From Microtetraspora sp. NBRC 13810 (GTDB lineage: Bacteria; Actinomycetota; Actinomycetes; Streptosporangiales; Streptosporangiaceae): 64,000 nt of DNA. The notes below the pieces were generated by a model, which saw nothing but the letters and a program-made list of their open reading frames with translations, was not told the origin of the DNA and searched no databases. The position numbers and the translations under genes are program-made. Below are positions 16,500 to 24,470 of the stretch, in pieces. Where the stretch lies: positions 124,001 through 188,000 of the forward strand of contig NZ_BSRQ01000004.1 of NCBI RefSeq assembly GCF_030268685.1, written 5' to 3'. Each line of letters opens with the position of its first letter. Position 1 is the stretch's first letter.

Positions 16500-16996
16500 G
16501 CCGCGATCGCTTCTGGGCGCGAACGTGCCGAGGTGGCAGGAGTGGCCGCCCGGCCCTGTCGCGACCGGAGCTGGAGCGGTTCTTCTTCCTGGATGACGAG
16601 GACCGCAAGCTGATCGCGAAGCGGCGCGGGGACCACAGTCGGCTCGGGTTCGCTCTCCAGATGTGCACGGTGCGCTACATCGGCCGGTTCCTCCCGGACG
16701 ACCCGCCAGACGTGCCGTGGGTCGTGATCGAGCACCTGGCCGGCGCAGCTCGGCATCGCGGGCGGCGCGCGCTCTGGACGACCCGCTACATCGACGCCGC
16801 CGTCGCCCAGCTCCAGGCCGAGGGCCACGAGATCCGCGAGGAGGACATCGCCCGGCTTTCCCCGCTCAAGCACCGCAATGTGAACCTGCTCGGCCACTAC
16901 AGCTTCACCGCCAGCGTCCCGGCCGCCGGCGCCCTACGCCCGCTGCGCGACCCGGACGCGCCTGGGCTGGACGAGGACGACGAAGCCGGGGAGTGA
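16500..16996 (+). pseudogene. Tn3-family transposase with internal deletion (N-terminus joined to C-terminus)
   Basis: The frame holds the DUF4158-type N-terminus (LSRPELERFFFLDDEDRKLI, KRRGDHSRLGFALQ, FLPDDPPDVPWVVIEHLAG), then jumps within a few residues to the C-terminal end (RALWTTRYIDAAVAQLQAEG, DIARLSPLKHRNVNLLGHYS). About 800 residues including the catalytic DDE core are missing. The C-terminal sequence differs clearly from that of the 13776-14690 relic, so this is a different Tn3 subgroup. Both relics have their N-termini toward the M28 gene. Confidence 0.75.
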
Positions 16997-17141
16997 GCAC
17001 GCTGCTCGACATCTCCCGGGCGCCCTCGATCTCAGCGGTGAGAGCGTAGGCGATCTTAGCATGCCGGGCATGCCACTGGACCCCGAGAGCACCCGCTACG
17101 TGGTGCGACACCAGCAATTCGGTGATCCGTCAACCGTTTGC

Positions 17142-17765
17142 TCAGACGGGAAGTTCGGTGATGCTGAGGGCGAAGTCCAGGTTCCCCACCCCGTGGTTGG
17201 CGAGGCCCACCGTGACCACGCCCGCGCCTTCCAGCCAGTGCGCCATTTTCAGGCCGCCGACGTCCAGCGGGCGCAGCCCGAGGCTCTCGATGAACGCCTC
17301 CACACTTGCCTTGGCCTGCGCGTTATCGCCGGCGATGAAGACGTCGGGCCGACCCTTCTCCAGGACATGACGGAAGATGGTGTTGAACGCCTTCACCACG
17401 CTGGCGCCGGCCGGGGCCGCCTTGGCGACTTCCTGCGCGATCGAGGTCTCCTCGCGGTGGGCTAGCCCGTCGAACGTGGAATTGAAGGGATTGCTGATGT
17501 CGACGATGACCTTGCCCGCGAGAGCGTCTCCGTACTGAGCGACGACCGGCACGACACTGTCGTACAACAAGGCCACGATGACGATGTCCCCCGCCGGGGC
17601 GGTGCCCCATTCTCCCGTCGTGGCGCTGCCGCCGAGAGCCTTGGCCAGGTCAGCGGCCTTGGACTGATCGCGGCCCATGACCTCGACGGTGTTGCCGCCC
17701 GCTACCGCCCGCGCGCCGATGGTGCGAGCCATGTTCCCGGTGCCGATGATGCTGATGTTGCTCAT
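17142..17765 (-). CDS. NADPH-dependent F420 reductase-like oxidoreductase
   Basis: A 207-residue Rossmann protein: SIIGTGNMARTIGARAVAGG is the dinucleotide-binding motif with the M/A pair typical of the F420-dependent NADP reductase family, followed by EVMGRDQSKA (phosphate-recognising Arg) and VDISNPFN and VVKAFNTIFRHVL. Related proteins transfer hydride between F420 and NADP or act on unknown substrates. ATG 17765 is the natural start. The gene lies 34 bases downstream of the SDR gene on the same strand, so both are probably transcribed together from the TetR-controlled promoter at 18584-18677. Confidence 0.8.
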   Translation of the reverse strand: MSNISIIGTGNMARTIGARAVAGGNTVEVMGRDQSKAADLAKALGGSATTGEWGTAPAGDIVIVALLYDSVVPVVAQYGDALAGKVIVDISNPFNSTFDGLAHREETSIAQEVAKAAPAGASVVKAFNTIFRHVLEKGRPDVFIAGDNAQAKASVEAFIESLGLRPLDVGGLKMAHWLEGAGVVTVGLANHGVGNLDFALSITELPV

Positions 17766-17799
17766 AAGATGTCCTGCCCTGGGGTTGTGTGTTGTCGGT

Positions 17800-18534
17800 T
17801 CAGATGGCGGTGGTGCCGCCGTCGGCGACGAGTTCCATGCCGTTGACGTAGCTGGAGTCGTCGGAGGCGAGGAAGAGGGCGACGGTGGCGATTTCGTCGG
17901 GGCGGCCCATCTGGCCACGGGGGATGAGGGACTCGAACTGGCGCTTGGTGGCCTCGTCGAAGAGTTCTTCCTGCTTGGCAGTGGCGACCTGGCCGGGGGT
18001 CAGGACGTTGACGCGGATGCGGCGGTCCTTGAGCTCGTTGAGCCAGATTCGGGCCCAGGCTTGTTGGACGGCCTTGCTGCCGGCGTAGACGCTCCAGCCG
18101 GGGAAGGCGCCGAGGGAGGCGTTGGAGCCGGTCATGAGGATGGAGCCGCCGTCGTTGAAGAGCGGGAGGGCCTTCTGGACGGTGAACAGGGTGCCGCGGG
18201 CGTTGAGCCCGAACCAGGTGTCGAACTGGGCCTCGGTGATCTCGCCGAGCGGGGCGGGCTCGCCCCCTCCGGCGCTGGCCCACAGCACGTCGAGGCTTCC
18301 CTTCTCCCGCTTGACGGTGTCGTACAGGCGGTCCAGGTCGTCCAGGTCGGCAGCGTCGCCCCGGACGCCGGTGACGTTGCGGCCGATCTGCTTCACGGCC
18401 TCGTCCAGGGCCTCCTGGCGGCGGCCGGTGATGAAGACGTGCGCTCCCTCATCGACGAACAGCTTCGCGCCGGCCAGCGCCATGCCGCTGGTGCCGCCGG
18501 TGATGACCGCGACCTTGCCGTCAAGCTTTCCCAT
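17800..18534 (-). CDS. SDR-family oxidoreductase
   Basis: A 244-residue classical short-chain dehydrogenase. The cofactor motif is TGGTSGMALAGAKLF, where the usual GIG is replaced by GMA; the NNAG motif appears as ASAGGG, and the catalytic pair is SNAS with YAGSK (Tyr and Lys spaced correctly). The C-terminal DGGTTAI end is typical. The altered glycine motif and the missing NNAG may lower classical activity but occur in relatives. It is the first gene after the divergent TetR promoter and probably its main target. Confidence 0.85.
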   Translation of the reverse strand: MGKLDGKVAVITGGTSGMALAGAKLFVDEGAHVFITGRRQEALDEAVKQIGRNVTGVRGDAADLDDLDRLYDTVKREKGSLDVLWASAGGGEPAPLGEITEAQFDTWFGLNARGTLFTVQKALPLFNDGGSILMTGSNASLGAFPGWSVYAGSKAVQQAWARIWLNELKDRRIRVNVLTPGQVATAKQEELFDEATKRQFESLIPRGQMGRPDEIATVALFLASDDSSYVNGMELVADGGTTAI

Positions 18535-18583
18535 AGTCGCTCCCTTGGGTCGGTGGTGCCCTGCGCACCAGGGGTGACGATGT

Positions 18584-18677
18584 TATGTACACCGATCTGT
18601 GTGCTTACGGTACGGGGTGGACGGCCGGGACGCAAACTATGTACACCGGTCGTTACCCAGCGGCGTACCATGGACCC
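18584..18677. promoter_or_regulatory. Divergent operator region (TATGTACACCG repeats) and leaderless promoter
   Basis: TATGTACACCG occurs at 18584-18594 and at 18638-18648, each centred on the palindrome TGTACA. TACCAT (18666-18671) is a TANNNT box ending 6 bases before the TetR ATG at 18678. The two sites are placed to control both the TetR gene and the SDR/reductase pair. Confidence 0.65.
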
Positions 18678-19289
18678 ATGACGGAGATGGAGAAGGGCCC
18701 CAAGGGCCGCCGTCGCGGCCGGGGCGCCCGCGAGCGCATCCTCAGTGCGTCCCAGCAGCTGTTCCGCGAGCAGGGCGTCAACCGCACCGGCATGAACGAG
18801 CTTTGCGCGGCGGCCGAGGTGTCCAAGCGCACGGCCTACCAGCACTTCACCGGCAAGGACGAAATCGTCGCCGAGTACCTGCGCCGGTTCGACCCCTCCG
18901 TTCTGTCCGGCGTGTTCGACCGCACCGACCTCACGCCCCGCGAACGGCTCCTCGCCGCCTTCGACATCCCCCCCACCACCCCCCTGTGCCCCTTCATCGC
19001 CGCCGCCGTTGAACTCCACGACCCCCAGCACCCCGCGTCCCAGTACGCACGCGACTACAAGAAAGCCGTCGCCGCGCGGTTCGCCGACACCGCCCGCGAA
19101 GCCGGCGCCGCCGACCCCGAACAGCTCGGCGAGCAGCTCGCCCTGCTCATCGACGGCGCCGCGGCCCGCACCCGGGTCCTCAACGCCGACGCCTTCCCCA
19201 CCGCCGCCGCCATCGCCGCCGTCCTCATCGACAACGCCATCCCCGCCGCAGCCGGCGATGACCGGCGATGGGAGGAGGTGTCAAGTTAA
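18678..19289 (+). CDS. TetR-family regulator (divergent to SDR)
   Basis: A 203-residue TetR protein. The DNA-binding domain is RERILSASQQLFREQGVNRTG, then MNELCAAAEVSKRTAYQHF with the TGKDE end; the C-terminal domain contains PLCPFIAAAVELHDPQHP and LALLIDGAAARTRV, as in many YxaF/LmrA-like repressors. ATG 18678 is preferred to the earlier in-frame ATG because it follows a TANNNT box and places the helix-turn-helix at the usual distance. The operator repeats lie immediately upstream. Its end abuts recombinase remnants. Confidence 0.88.
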   Translation: MTEMEKGPKGRRRGRGARERILSASQQLFREQGVNRTGMNELCAAAEVSKRTAYQHFTGKDEIVAEYLRRFDPSVLSGVFDRTDLTPRERLLAAFDIPPTTPLCPFIAAAVELHDPQHPASQYARDYKKAVAARFADTAREAGAADPEQLGEQLALLIDGAAARTRVLNADAFPTAAAIAAVLIDNAIPAAAGDDRRWEEVSS

Positions 19290-19291
19290 CG

Positions 19292-19409
19292 TGGCACTCC
19301 GCGGCGGGGCTGGACGCGCTGCCGGTCGCGCGACCGCACCCGCTGGTACGCGACACCAGCCGCCCGGCACCTGGCCTGGGGTCGTCAACGAGCACCGAAC
19401 GGAGTGCCA
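19292..19409. repeat. 10-bp inverted repeat bounding a 118-bp segment
   Basis: TGGCACTCCG (19292-19301) and CGGAGTGCCA (19400-19409) are perfect inverses. They bound non-coding sequence between the TetR gene and a recombinase remnant. They may be the ends of a small deleted element, but no target duplication was recognised. Confidence 0.35.
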
Positions 19410-19424
19410 TGTCATTGGCTATGC

Positions 19425-19739
19425 GAGTGTCATGATGAGCTGCAGCGGGACTTCGGCTTCGCCGAGGTGGGTGGCGGCGCTGTGGCGCAGCTGGTGCAGG
19501 TCGAGCCCGGCGTACTTCTCCAGCAGGACGCGGGCGCGGTCGTAGCCGAGGCGGGCGCGGCCGGTGTGCGGGCAGATGTCGGCGGCCGCCGGACGGCGGG
19601 CGGGGACCGGGCGGCGTTCGGACAGGAACAGCGGGCCCTGCGTGCGTGTGCTGCCGTCCGGGAGGAGGAAGGCGTCGGCGGCCGCGGCGAGGCTGACGCC
19701 TCCACCGCGCAGGGCGGTGACCTTCGCCACGGCGCTCAT
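19425..19739 (-). pseudogene. Tyrosine recombinase, C-terminal catalytic remnant
   Basis: Read from 19739: VSLAAAADAFLLPDGS, GPLFLSERRPVPARRPAAAD, ICPHTGRARLGYDRARVLLE and the catalytic box LHQLRHSAATHLGE with its His and Arg. After EVPLQLIM the family sequence, which should carry the second His and the nucleophilic Tyr, is lost. It is the complementary half of the recombinase type whose N-terminal domain remains at 11114-11377, on the same strand but in reversed order. Not functional. Confidence 0.75.
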
Positions 19740-19925
19740 GCCGACCGCCCGGCGGCGCTCGTTGCGCCGGCCTTGCTGATGTGCTTATCACGCACATGGG
19801 TCAGGACGATCTGGGCCCGATTCGGAGTCGGCGGGTGGCTGTTCGACCGGGAAGAAGATCGGGCTGAACAGGTGCTGTGTGCGGTCCGGCGTTGGCTGGT
19901 TGGTCAACAGGGGCAGGATCACGAG

Positions 19926-20609
19926 GTGACCCACACCCACGCCGCCCAGGTGGCGGCAATCTCGGACTTCACGATGAGCGACGAGTACGTCCCGCACGCC
20001 GTCGCGGCCATCCGCCTGCTCCAGCGCCGCCCGGCCGTCGACGCCGGGCGGGTGTTTGTCGTGGGCCACAGCATGGGCGGCAAGGTCGCCCCGCGGGTCG
20101 CCGCCGCCGAGCCGTCCGTGGCCGGGCTGGTGATCTTGGCCGGTGACACCCAGCCGATGCACCGGGCCGCCGTTCGCGTCGTCCGCCATCTCGCCTCGCT
20201 CGATCCCGGTGCGCAGGCCGCGGTCGAGGCGATCACGCGGCAGGCCGCACTCGTCGACAGCCCTCAGCTGTCGGCCGAGACACCCGCCGCGGACCTGCCA
20301 TTCGGCTTTTCGGGAGCGTACTGGTTGGACTTGCGCGGCTACGACCCGGTCGCGACCGCGGCCGCGCTGGACAAGCCGATGCTCATCCTGCAGGGCGGCC
20401 GCGACTACCAGGTGACCGTCGCCGACGACCTCGCGGGCTGGCAGGCAGGCCTCGCCCACCGTACGGACGTCACCATCCGCGTCTACGACGCCGACGACCA
20501 CCTGTTCTTCCCCGGCTCAGGCCCGTCCACGCCCGCGGACTACGACAAGCCCCAGCACGTCGACGCGGCCGTGGTCACCGACATCGCCGACTGGCTGGCA
20601 CGACGTTGA
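19926..20609 (+). pseudogene. Alpha/beta hydrolase, N-terminally truncated
   Basis: From about 19926 the frame matches the catalytic half of a dienelactone-hydrolase-like alpha/beta hydrolase: DEYVPHAVAAIRLLQRRPAV, VFVVGHSMGGKVAPRVA (nucleophile Ser in GHSMGG), LILQGGRDYQVTVAD with the acid residue and YDADDHLFFPGSG with the His. The triad is intact, but the first 100 or more residues of the fold are missing; upstream is recombinase-derived sequence. A 212-residue product from ATG 19974 could be made but would lack several core strands. Called a pseudogene on that ground. Confidence 0.6.
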
Positions 20610-20735
20610 CCGGGCCACAATCGCCAGCCCAGAGGACACGACGGTGCGGACGCGGGCGAACACCCGCATCCGCATCCCGAGAGTGCCTACCTGCACCGGA
20701 ACGGCCAGTGGCGAGGACCCGAACCCCACGGCTCG

Positions 20736-20954
20736 TTAAAGCCGCTGGCCGTTCGGTTGCTGATCAAGCCCCGCTTCGCCCGGCAGACTGGTCAGCTCCA
20801 GGCGGCGATCGGTTCGCAGCTGGATCTCGCCGTACGGGGTCATGTTCGAGTGAAAGATCGGGGTTAGGCTCCGCCGGTCGGCGTCGGTCAGCACGCCCTG
20901 CCACTCCTGCTCTGCACGTCGGTTGGAGGCGAGCTCGCCGGGCCGCCCCATGGT
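20736..20954 (-). pseudogene. Possible Tn3-type transposase C-terminal remnant
   Basis: About 70 codons read MGRPGELASNRRAEQEW, LTDADRRSLTPIFHSNMTPY, GEIQLRTDRRLELTSLPG and then a stop. The pattern of an L-T-P motif, a His/Asn-containing helix and Y-G followed by an RRLEL tail resembles the end of some actinobacterial Tn3 transposases. No other domain remains. The identification is by pattern only; it is clearly a coding remnant rather than random sequence because of its codon bias. Confidence 0.4.
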
Positions 20955-20962
20955 CAGGGCGG

Positions 20963-21517
20963 TCAGGGCAGCCGCTGTTGCGGCGGGCGGGGGTCTTCGT
21001 CCCGGTCCTGCTCGCGGATGACCTGGCCGTGGATGACCGGGCCGCGGTTGTCCTCGCGCTCGGCGAAAGGGCCGCCGAACGGTGAGCCGCCGAACGGCAC
21101 CTGGCCGAACGGGGATCCGGCGGCGCCCTGCCGCTGCGCCGCGGCGGCCATCGCCTTCATCCGCCGGGTGAAGAACCAGCGGGCGAGCCTGCGCACGGCG
21201 GGCCGGGTGAAGGGCAGCACGGCCAGGAAGCCGGCGATGTCGGTGACGAAGCCGGGGGTCAGCAGCAGCGCGCCACCGGCCAGCACGGCGCCGGCGTCGG
21301 CCAGCTCGCGGTCGGGCATCCGGCCCGAGGTCAGCGCGTCCTGCAGGCTGCGCCAGACGCGGCGGCCCTCCCGGCGCACCAGCCACGCGCCCAGCAGGCT
21401 GTCGGCCAGCAGCAGCGCCACGGTGGGCCATCCCCCGATGACCTCTCCGACCTGGATGAGCACCCAGATCTCCAGGACCGGGACCACCAGGAACGCGAGG
21501 AACAACAGTAGGCGCAT
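20963..21517 (-). CDS. fxsA: FxsA-family membrane protein
   Basis: A 184-residue protein with the FxsA domain: N-terminal helix LLLFLAFLVVPVLEIWVLIQ, then IGGWPTVALLLADSLLGAWL, VRREGRRVW and GALLLTPGFVTDIAGFLAVL, all conserved in the family. FxsA was found in E. coli as a suppressor of phage T7 exclusion by the F plasmid; its cellular role is otherwise unclear. The C-terminal 45 residues are glycine- and proline-rich, as in other actinomycete versions. GAGGAAGAG directly precedes ATG 21517, which is preferred over the ATG five codons upstream. Confidence 0.88.
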   Translation of the reverse strand: MRLLLFLAFLVVPVLEIWVLIQVGEVIGGWPTVALLLADSLLGAWLVRREGRRVWRSLQDALTSGRMPDRELADAGAVLAGGALLLTPGFVTDIAGFLAVLPFTRPAVRRLARWFFTRRMKAMAAAAQRQGAAGSPFGQVPFGGSPFGGPFAEREDNRGPVIHGQVIREQDRDEDPRPPQQRLP

Positions 21518-21640
21518 CTCTTCCTCAATCAACGCGGCAGCCGTATAGGAGACTCAACGTCGAAACCCGCCCCGGCGTTCCACGCCGGCGCAAAACCACC
21601 CGCCGATCTTCGCAGCCCCCGCCGCCTCGGCACGCCACGG

Positions 21641-21750
21641 GCGAAGCCGATCCGGTAGCGACAACCGCGCACGGCGCGCCGCAGGCAAAACCGATCCGAT
21701 ACCGGCAACCGCGCACGGCGCACCGCGGGCGAAGTGGATCCGGTCCCGGC
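21641..21750. repeat. 44-bp tandem repeat, 2.5 copies
   Basis: Units at 21641-21684 and 21685-21728 and a half unit at 21729-21750 begin with GCGAAGCCGATCCGGT or close variants and share ACCGCGCACGGCGC. They fill much of the 324-base gap between fxsA and alsD, which holds no gene that I can support. The function is unknown. Confidence 0.6.
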
Positions 21751-21841
21751 GGCGCGCCCGAGCGGGTGCGGCCGATCGGGGGTCCTCGAAGTATCGGCCC
21801 CGCCGCGGGCCGTGGGGCGTGGCCTCCTCCCCGGCTCCCCC

Positions 21842-22639
21842 TCAGCCGCCTTCCGCCTTCCTGACGTGTGCCGCGATGTTCTCCAGGGACAGCCTCGCGT
21901 TCAGGAACGCCTCCGTCCTGGGCAGGCTCAGGTGCAGCTCCGACGAGCTGCCGACCGCTATCTCCCCATGCGCCAGCTCGAAGTCCAGCGCGTGCCCGCC
22001 GCGGCGGTGCGAGGCGTCGAGGAAGTGCAGGTGGTAGCCGGCCACCGAGATGCCCTGCTCGTAGTCCGGGGTGCGGAAGCCCGCCAGGGTGCCGGTGACG
22101 CCGGTGAGGTCGGTGACCGGTTCGTTCTCCGTCGCCCGGGTCAGCGGCGGGTAGGGCGGCGTCTGGGCCATGACCGTCCTGGTCCGCATCCGGGCGAACG
22201 TCCCGTCGATCCGGACGGCCTGGATGAGGTTGTTCGTGCCGACGGCCCGGTCGATGAGCGCGACGACGGCGTCCCTGCCGGCCGGGGACGTCACGGACAG
22301 GCGGGTCTCGGGGCGGAAGCCGGTGACGACGGCGAACGGGGTGCGCTCGCCGGGGGCGGCGACGGTGGCGCGGCCGTCGGAGCGCAGATGGTGGCAGACG
22401 CCGTCGAGGACGACCATCTCGCCGTCGAGCCGGTTGAACGTGCCGAGCCCGAAGTCGCCGTGGGTGAGAAGCTCGGCGACGGTCACGTCGCCGACGTAGA
22501 TGCCGTCGAGCAGGGCGCCGATCGTCGAGGTCTGGTAGATCACGCGGGAGACGTCCGGGTCGCCGCCGCCTCCGTGGTGGTGCGCCAGCACGGTGCGCAC
22601 CCACGCGCCGAAGCGGTCGCGCGCGGCGGGCTCCTTCAT
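21842..22639 (-). CDS. alsD: Alpha-acetolactate decarboxylase
   Basis: A 265-residue enzyme that converts alpha-acetolactate to acetoin. Family motifs are visible: IYQTSTIGALLDGIYVGDV, GLGTFNRLDGEMVVLDG, TPFAVVTGF and the zinc-binding region GISVAGYHLHFLDASHRRGG with three histidines. GGGAGG lies 5 bases before ATG 22639. The gene starts 18 bases after the acetolactate synthase stop, so the two enzymes form an acetoin operon working in the cytoplasm. Confidence 0.93.
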   Translation of the reverse strand: MKEPAARDRFGAWVRTVLAHHHGGGGDPDVSRVIYQTSTIGALLDGIYVGDVTVAELLTHGDFGLGTFNRLDGEMVVLDGVCHHLRSDGRATVAAPGERTPFAVVTGFRPETRLSVTSPAGRDAVVALIDRAVGTNNLIQAVRIDGTFARMRTRTVMAQTPPYPPLTRATENEPVTDLTGVTGTLAGFRTPDYEQGISVAGYHLHFLDASHRRGGHALDFELAHGEIAVGSSSELHLSLPRTEAFLNARLSLENIAAHVRKAEGG

Positions 22640-22657
22640 CGCTGCCTCCCGATGCGG

Positions 22658-24337
22658 CTATTCGAAGGGATCGTCGGACAGATGGGCGTACAGCTCGGTG
22701 TTGTGGGTGTAGTCGACCGGCACGTCGACGACGGAGGGGCCGGGTTCGGCGAGGGCCCGCCTCAGCGTGGGGACGAACTCCTCCGAGGAGCGCACCCGGT
22801 GGCCGTGCGCCCCGAACGCCTCGGCGTACCTGACGACGTCGAGGTCGCCCAGCTCGACGCCGACCTTGCGGCCGAACTTGAGGAGTTGCTGGAATCCCAC
22901 CATGTCATAGCCGTTGTCCCGCATGATCACGTGGGTGAACGTCGCCCCCAGGCGTACCGCGGTGTCGAGTTCCATGGAGGAGTACAGGAAGCCGCCGTCG
23001 CCGGAGACCGAGACGACCTGCGTGCCGGGGCGGACGAGCGTCGCGGCGATCGCCCACGGCAGGGCGACGCCGAGCGTCTGCTGGCCGTTGCTGAACAGCA
23101 GGTGGCGCGGCCGGTAGGCGCGGAAGTGGCGGGCCATGTAGACGTAGTTGGAGCCCACGTCGCAGGTCACCGTCGCGTCGTCGGCGAGCTCCTCGCGCAG
23201 CCGCAGCACCAGGGCCGTCGGGTTCATCCCGGTCAGGCCGTGGTCGCGGCTCCCGGCGATGTCGTCGATCGCGGCGAGGGCCTGGCGCTGGGCGGCGATC
23301 TCCATCCGGTGCTCGTCGTTCAGGGTGAGACCGGTCAGCGCGCGGTCCAGCTCGCCGACCGTGGCCGCGACGTCGCCGCGCAGTTCCAGGGCGGGCTGGT
23401 ACCGGTTGTCGATCTGGGCCGGGATCGAGTCGACGTGCACGATCTCCCGGGCTCCGGCGTTCCACAGGGCGGGGTCGTACTCGACCGGGTCGAAGCCGAC
23501 GGTGACGACGACGTCCGCGGCGCCGATGACCATGTCGCCGGGCTGGTTCCTGAACAGCCCGACCCTGCCCAGGTAGTGCGACTCCAGCTCCCTGGACACC
23601 AGGCCCGCCGCCTGGAAGGTCTCCACCAGCGGCAGGCCGGGGATGCCGGCCAGCAGCGCGCGCACCGCGGCGGAGGCGGCGGGTCCCGCGCCGCGCGCGC
23701 CGGCGAGCAGGGCCGGCCTGCGGGCCGAGCGGATCAGCCGCGCGGCCCGTTCGACGCCGGCGGCCGGGGCGGGGCCGAGGGCTCCCACGGCCGGCGGCCT
23801 GGCGATGCGCTCGGCGGTGGGGGCGGCCATGACGTCGCTCGGCAGGATGAGGGCGGCCGCGCCGCGGGGTTCGGTCACCGCGGCGCGCAGGGCGTTGGCC
23901 ACCGCCTCCGGCACGTTGTCGGGGTCGTCGACCTCGCCGGTGTACTTGGTGACCGCCGCCAGCAGCGTCTCGGCGTTCATCGACTGGTGGGTGCGCTTGA
24001 GCCGCCCGGCGCGCGGCACCGCGCCGCACAGCGCCAGCACGGGGTCGCCTTCGGTGTCGGCCGTGACCAGGCCGGTGGCGAGGTTGGCGGTGCCGGGGCC
24101 CGAGGTGACCAGGACGACGCCCGGGATGCCGGTCAGCCGGCCGACGGCCGCGGCCATGAACGCGGCGTTCTGCTCGTGGCGGCACACGACCAGGCGGGGT
24201 CCCCCGTCGGCCAGGGCGTCGTACACCTGGTCGATCTTCGCTCCGGGCACCCCGAAGATGTACCGCACCCCGCGGGCCTGGAGTTCGTCGATGACCCGCT
24301 GGGCGCTGCGCACCGGGTGGGTCTCGGTCGCGTGCAT
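22658..24337 (-). CDS. alsS: Catabolic acetolactate synthase
   Basis: A 559-residue thiamine-diphosphate enzyme. The PYR domain has the catalytic Glu in VCRHEQNAAFMAAAVGRLTG, and the ThDP/metal motif is VSGDGGFLYSSMELDTAVRL followed by RDNGYDMVGFQQ. The FAD-type regulatory insert residues of biosynthetic IlvB are not obvious, and there is no small IlvN subunit gene nearby, as in AlsS/BudB. It condenses two pyruvates to alpha-acetolactate, which AlsD then decarboxylates. GAAGAAGGA precedes the ATG. It heads the alsSD operon; no LysR-type AlsR is present in the neighbourhood. Confidence 0.9.
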   Translation of the reverse strand: MHATETHPVRSAQRVIDELQARGVRYIFGVPGAKIDQVYDALADGGPRLVVCRHEQNAAFMAAAVGRLTGIPGVVLVTSGPGTANLATGLVTADTEGDPVLALCGAVPRAGRLKRTHQSMNAETLLAAVTKYTGEVDDPDNVPEAVANALRAAVTEPRGAAALILPSDVMAAPTAERIARPPAVGALGPAPAAGVERAARLIRSARRPALLAGARGAGPAASAAVRALLAGIPGLPLVETFQAAGLVSRELESHYLGRVGLFRNQPGDMVIGAADVVVTVGFDPVEYDPALWNAGAREIVHVDSIPAQIDNRYQPALELRGDVAATVGELDRALTGLTLNDEHRMEIAAQRQALAAIDDIAGSRDHGLTGMNPTALVLRLREELADDATVTCDVGSNYVYMARHFRAYRPRHLLFSNGQQTLGVALPWAIAATLVRPGTQVVSVSGDGGFLYSSMELDTAVRLGATFTHVIMRDNGYDMVGFQQLLKFGRKVGVELGDLDVVRYAEAFGAHGHRVRSSEEFVPTLRRALAEPGPSVVDVPVDYTHNTELYAHLSDDPFE

Positions 24338-24470
24338 CGGATCCTTCTTCCCCGGCGGGCGGCCGGGCCGGGCCCGGCGGCGCGCCTTCAGGATCTCCGC
24401 GCTCGGTCGTGGAACGCCTCTCCACCAGCCTACGCGGGCGGATCCCGGGGGTGCGGGGCGGTGCCGCCGG

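Noticed and set aside
17000-17141. Short frames between the Tn3 remnant and the F420/NADP-type reductase gene
   Set aside because: Fragments such as WHARHAKIAYALTAEIEGAR look coding-like but are too short to assign and have no start or domain.
21641-21750. 44-bp tandem repeats as CRISPR
   Set aside because: Units are directly adjacent without spacers and no cas genes are present.
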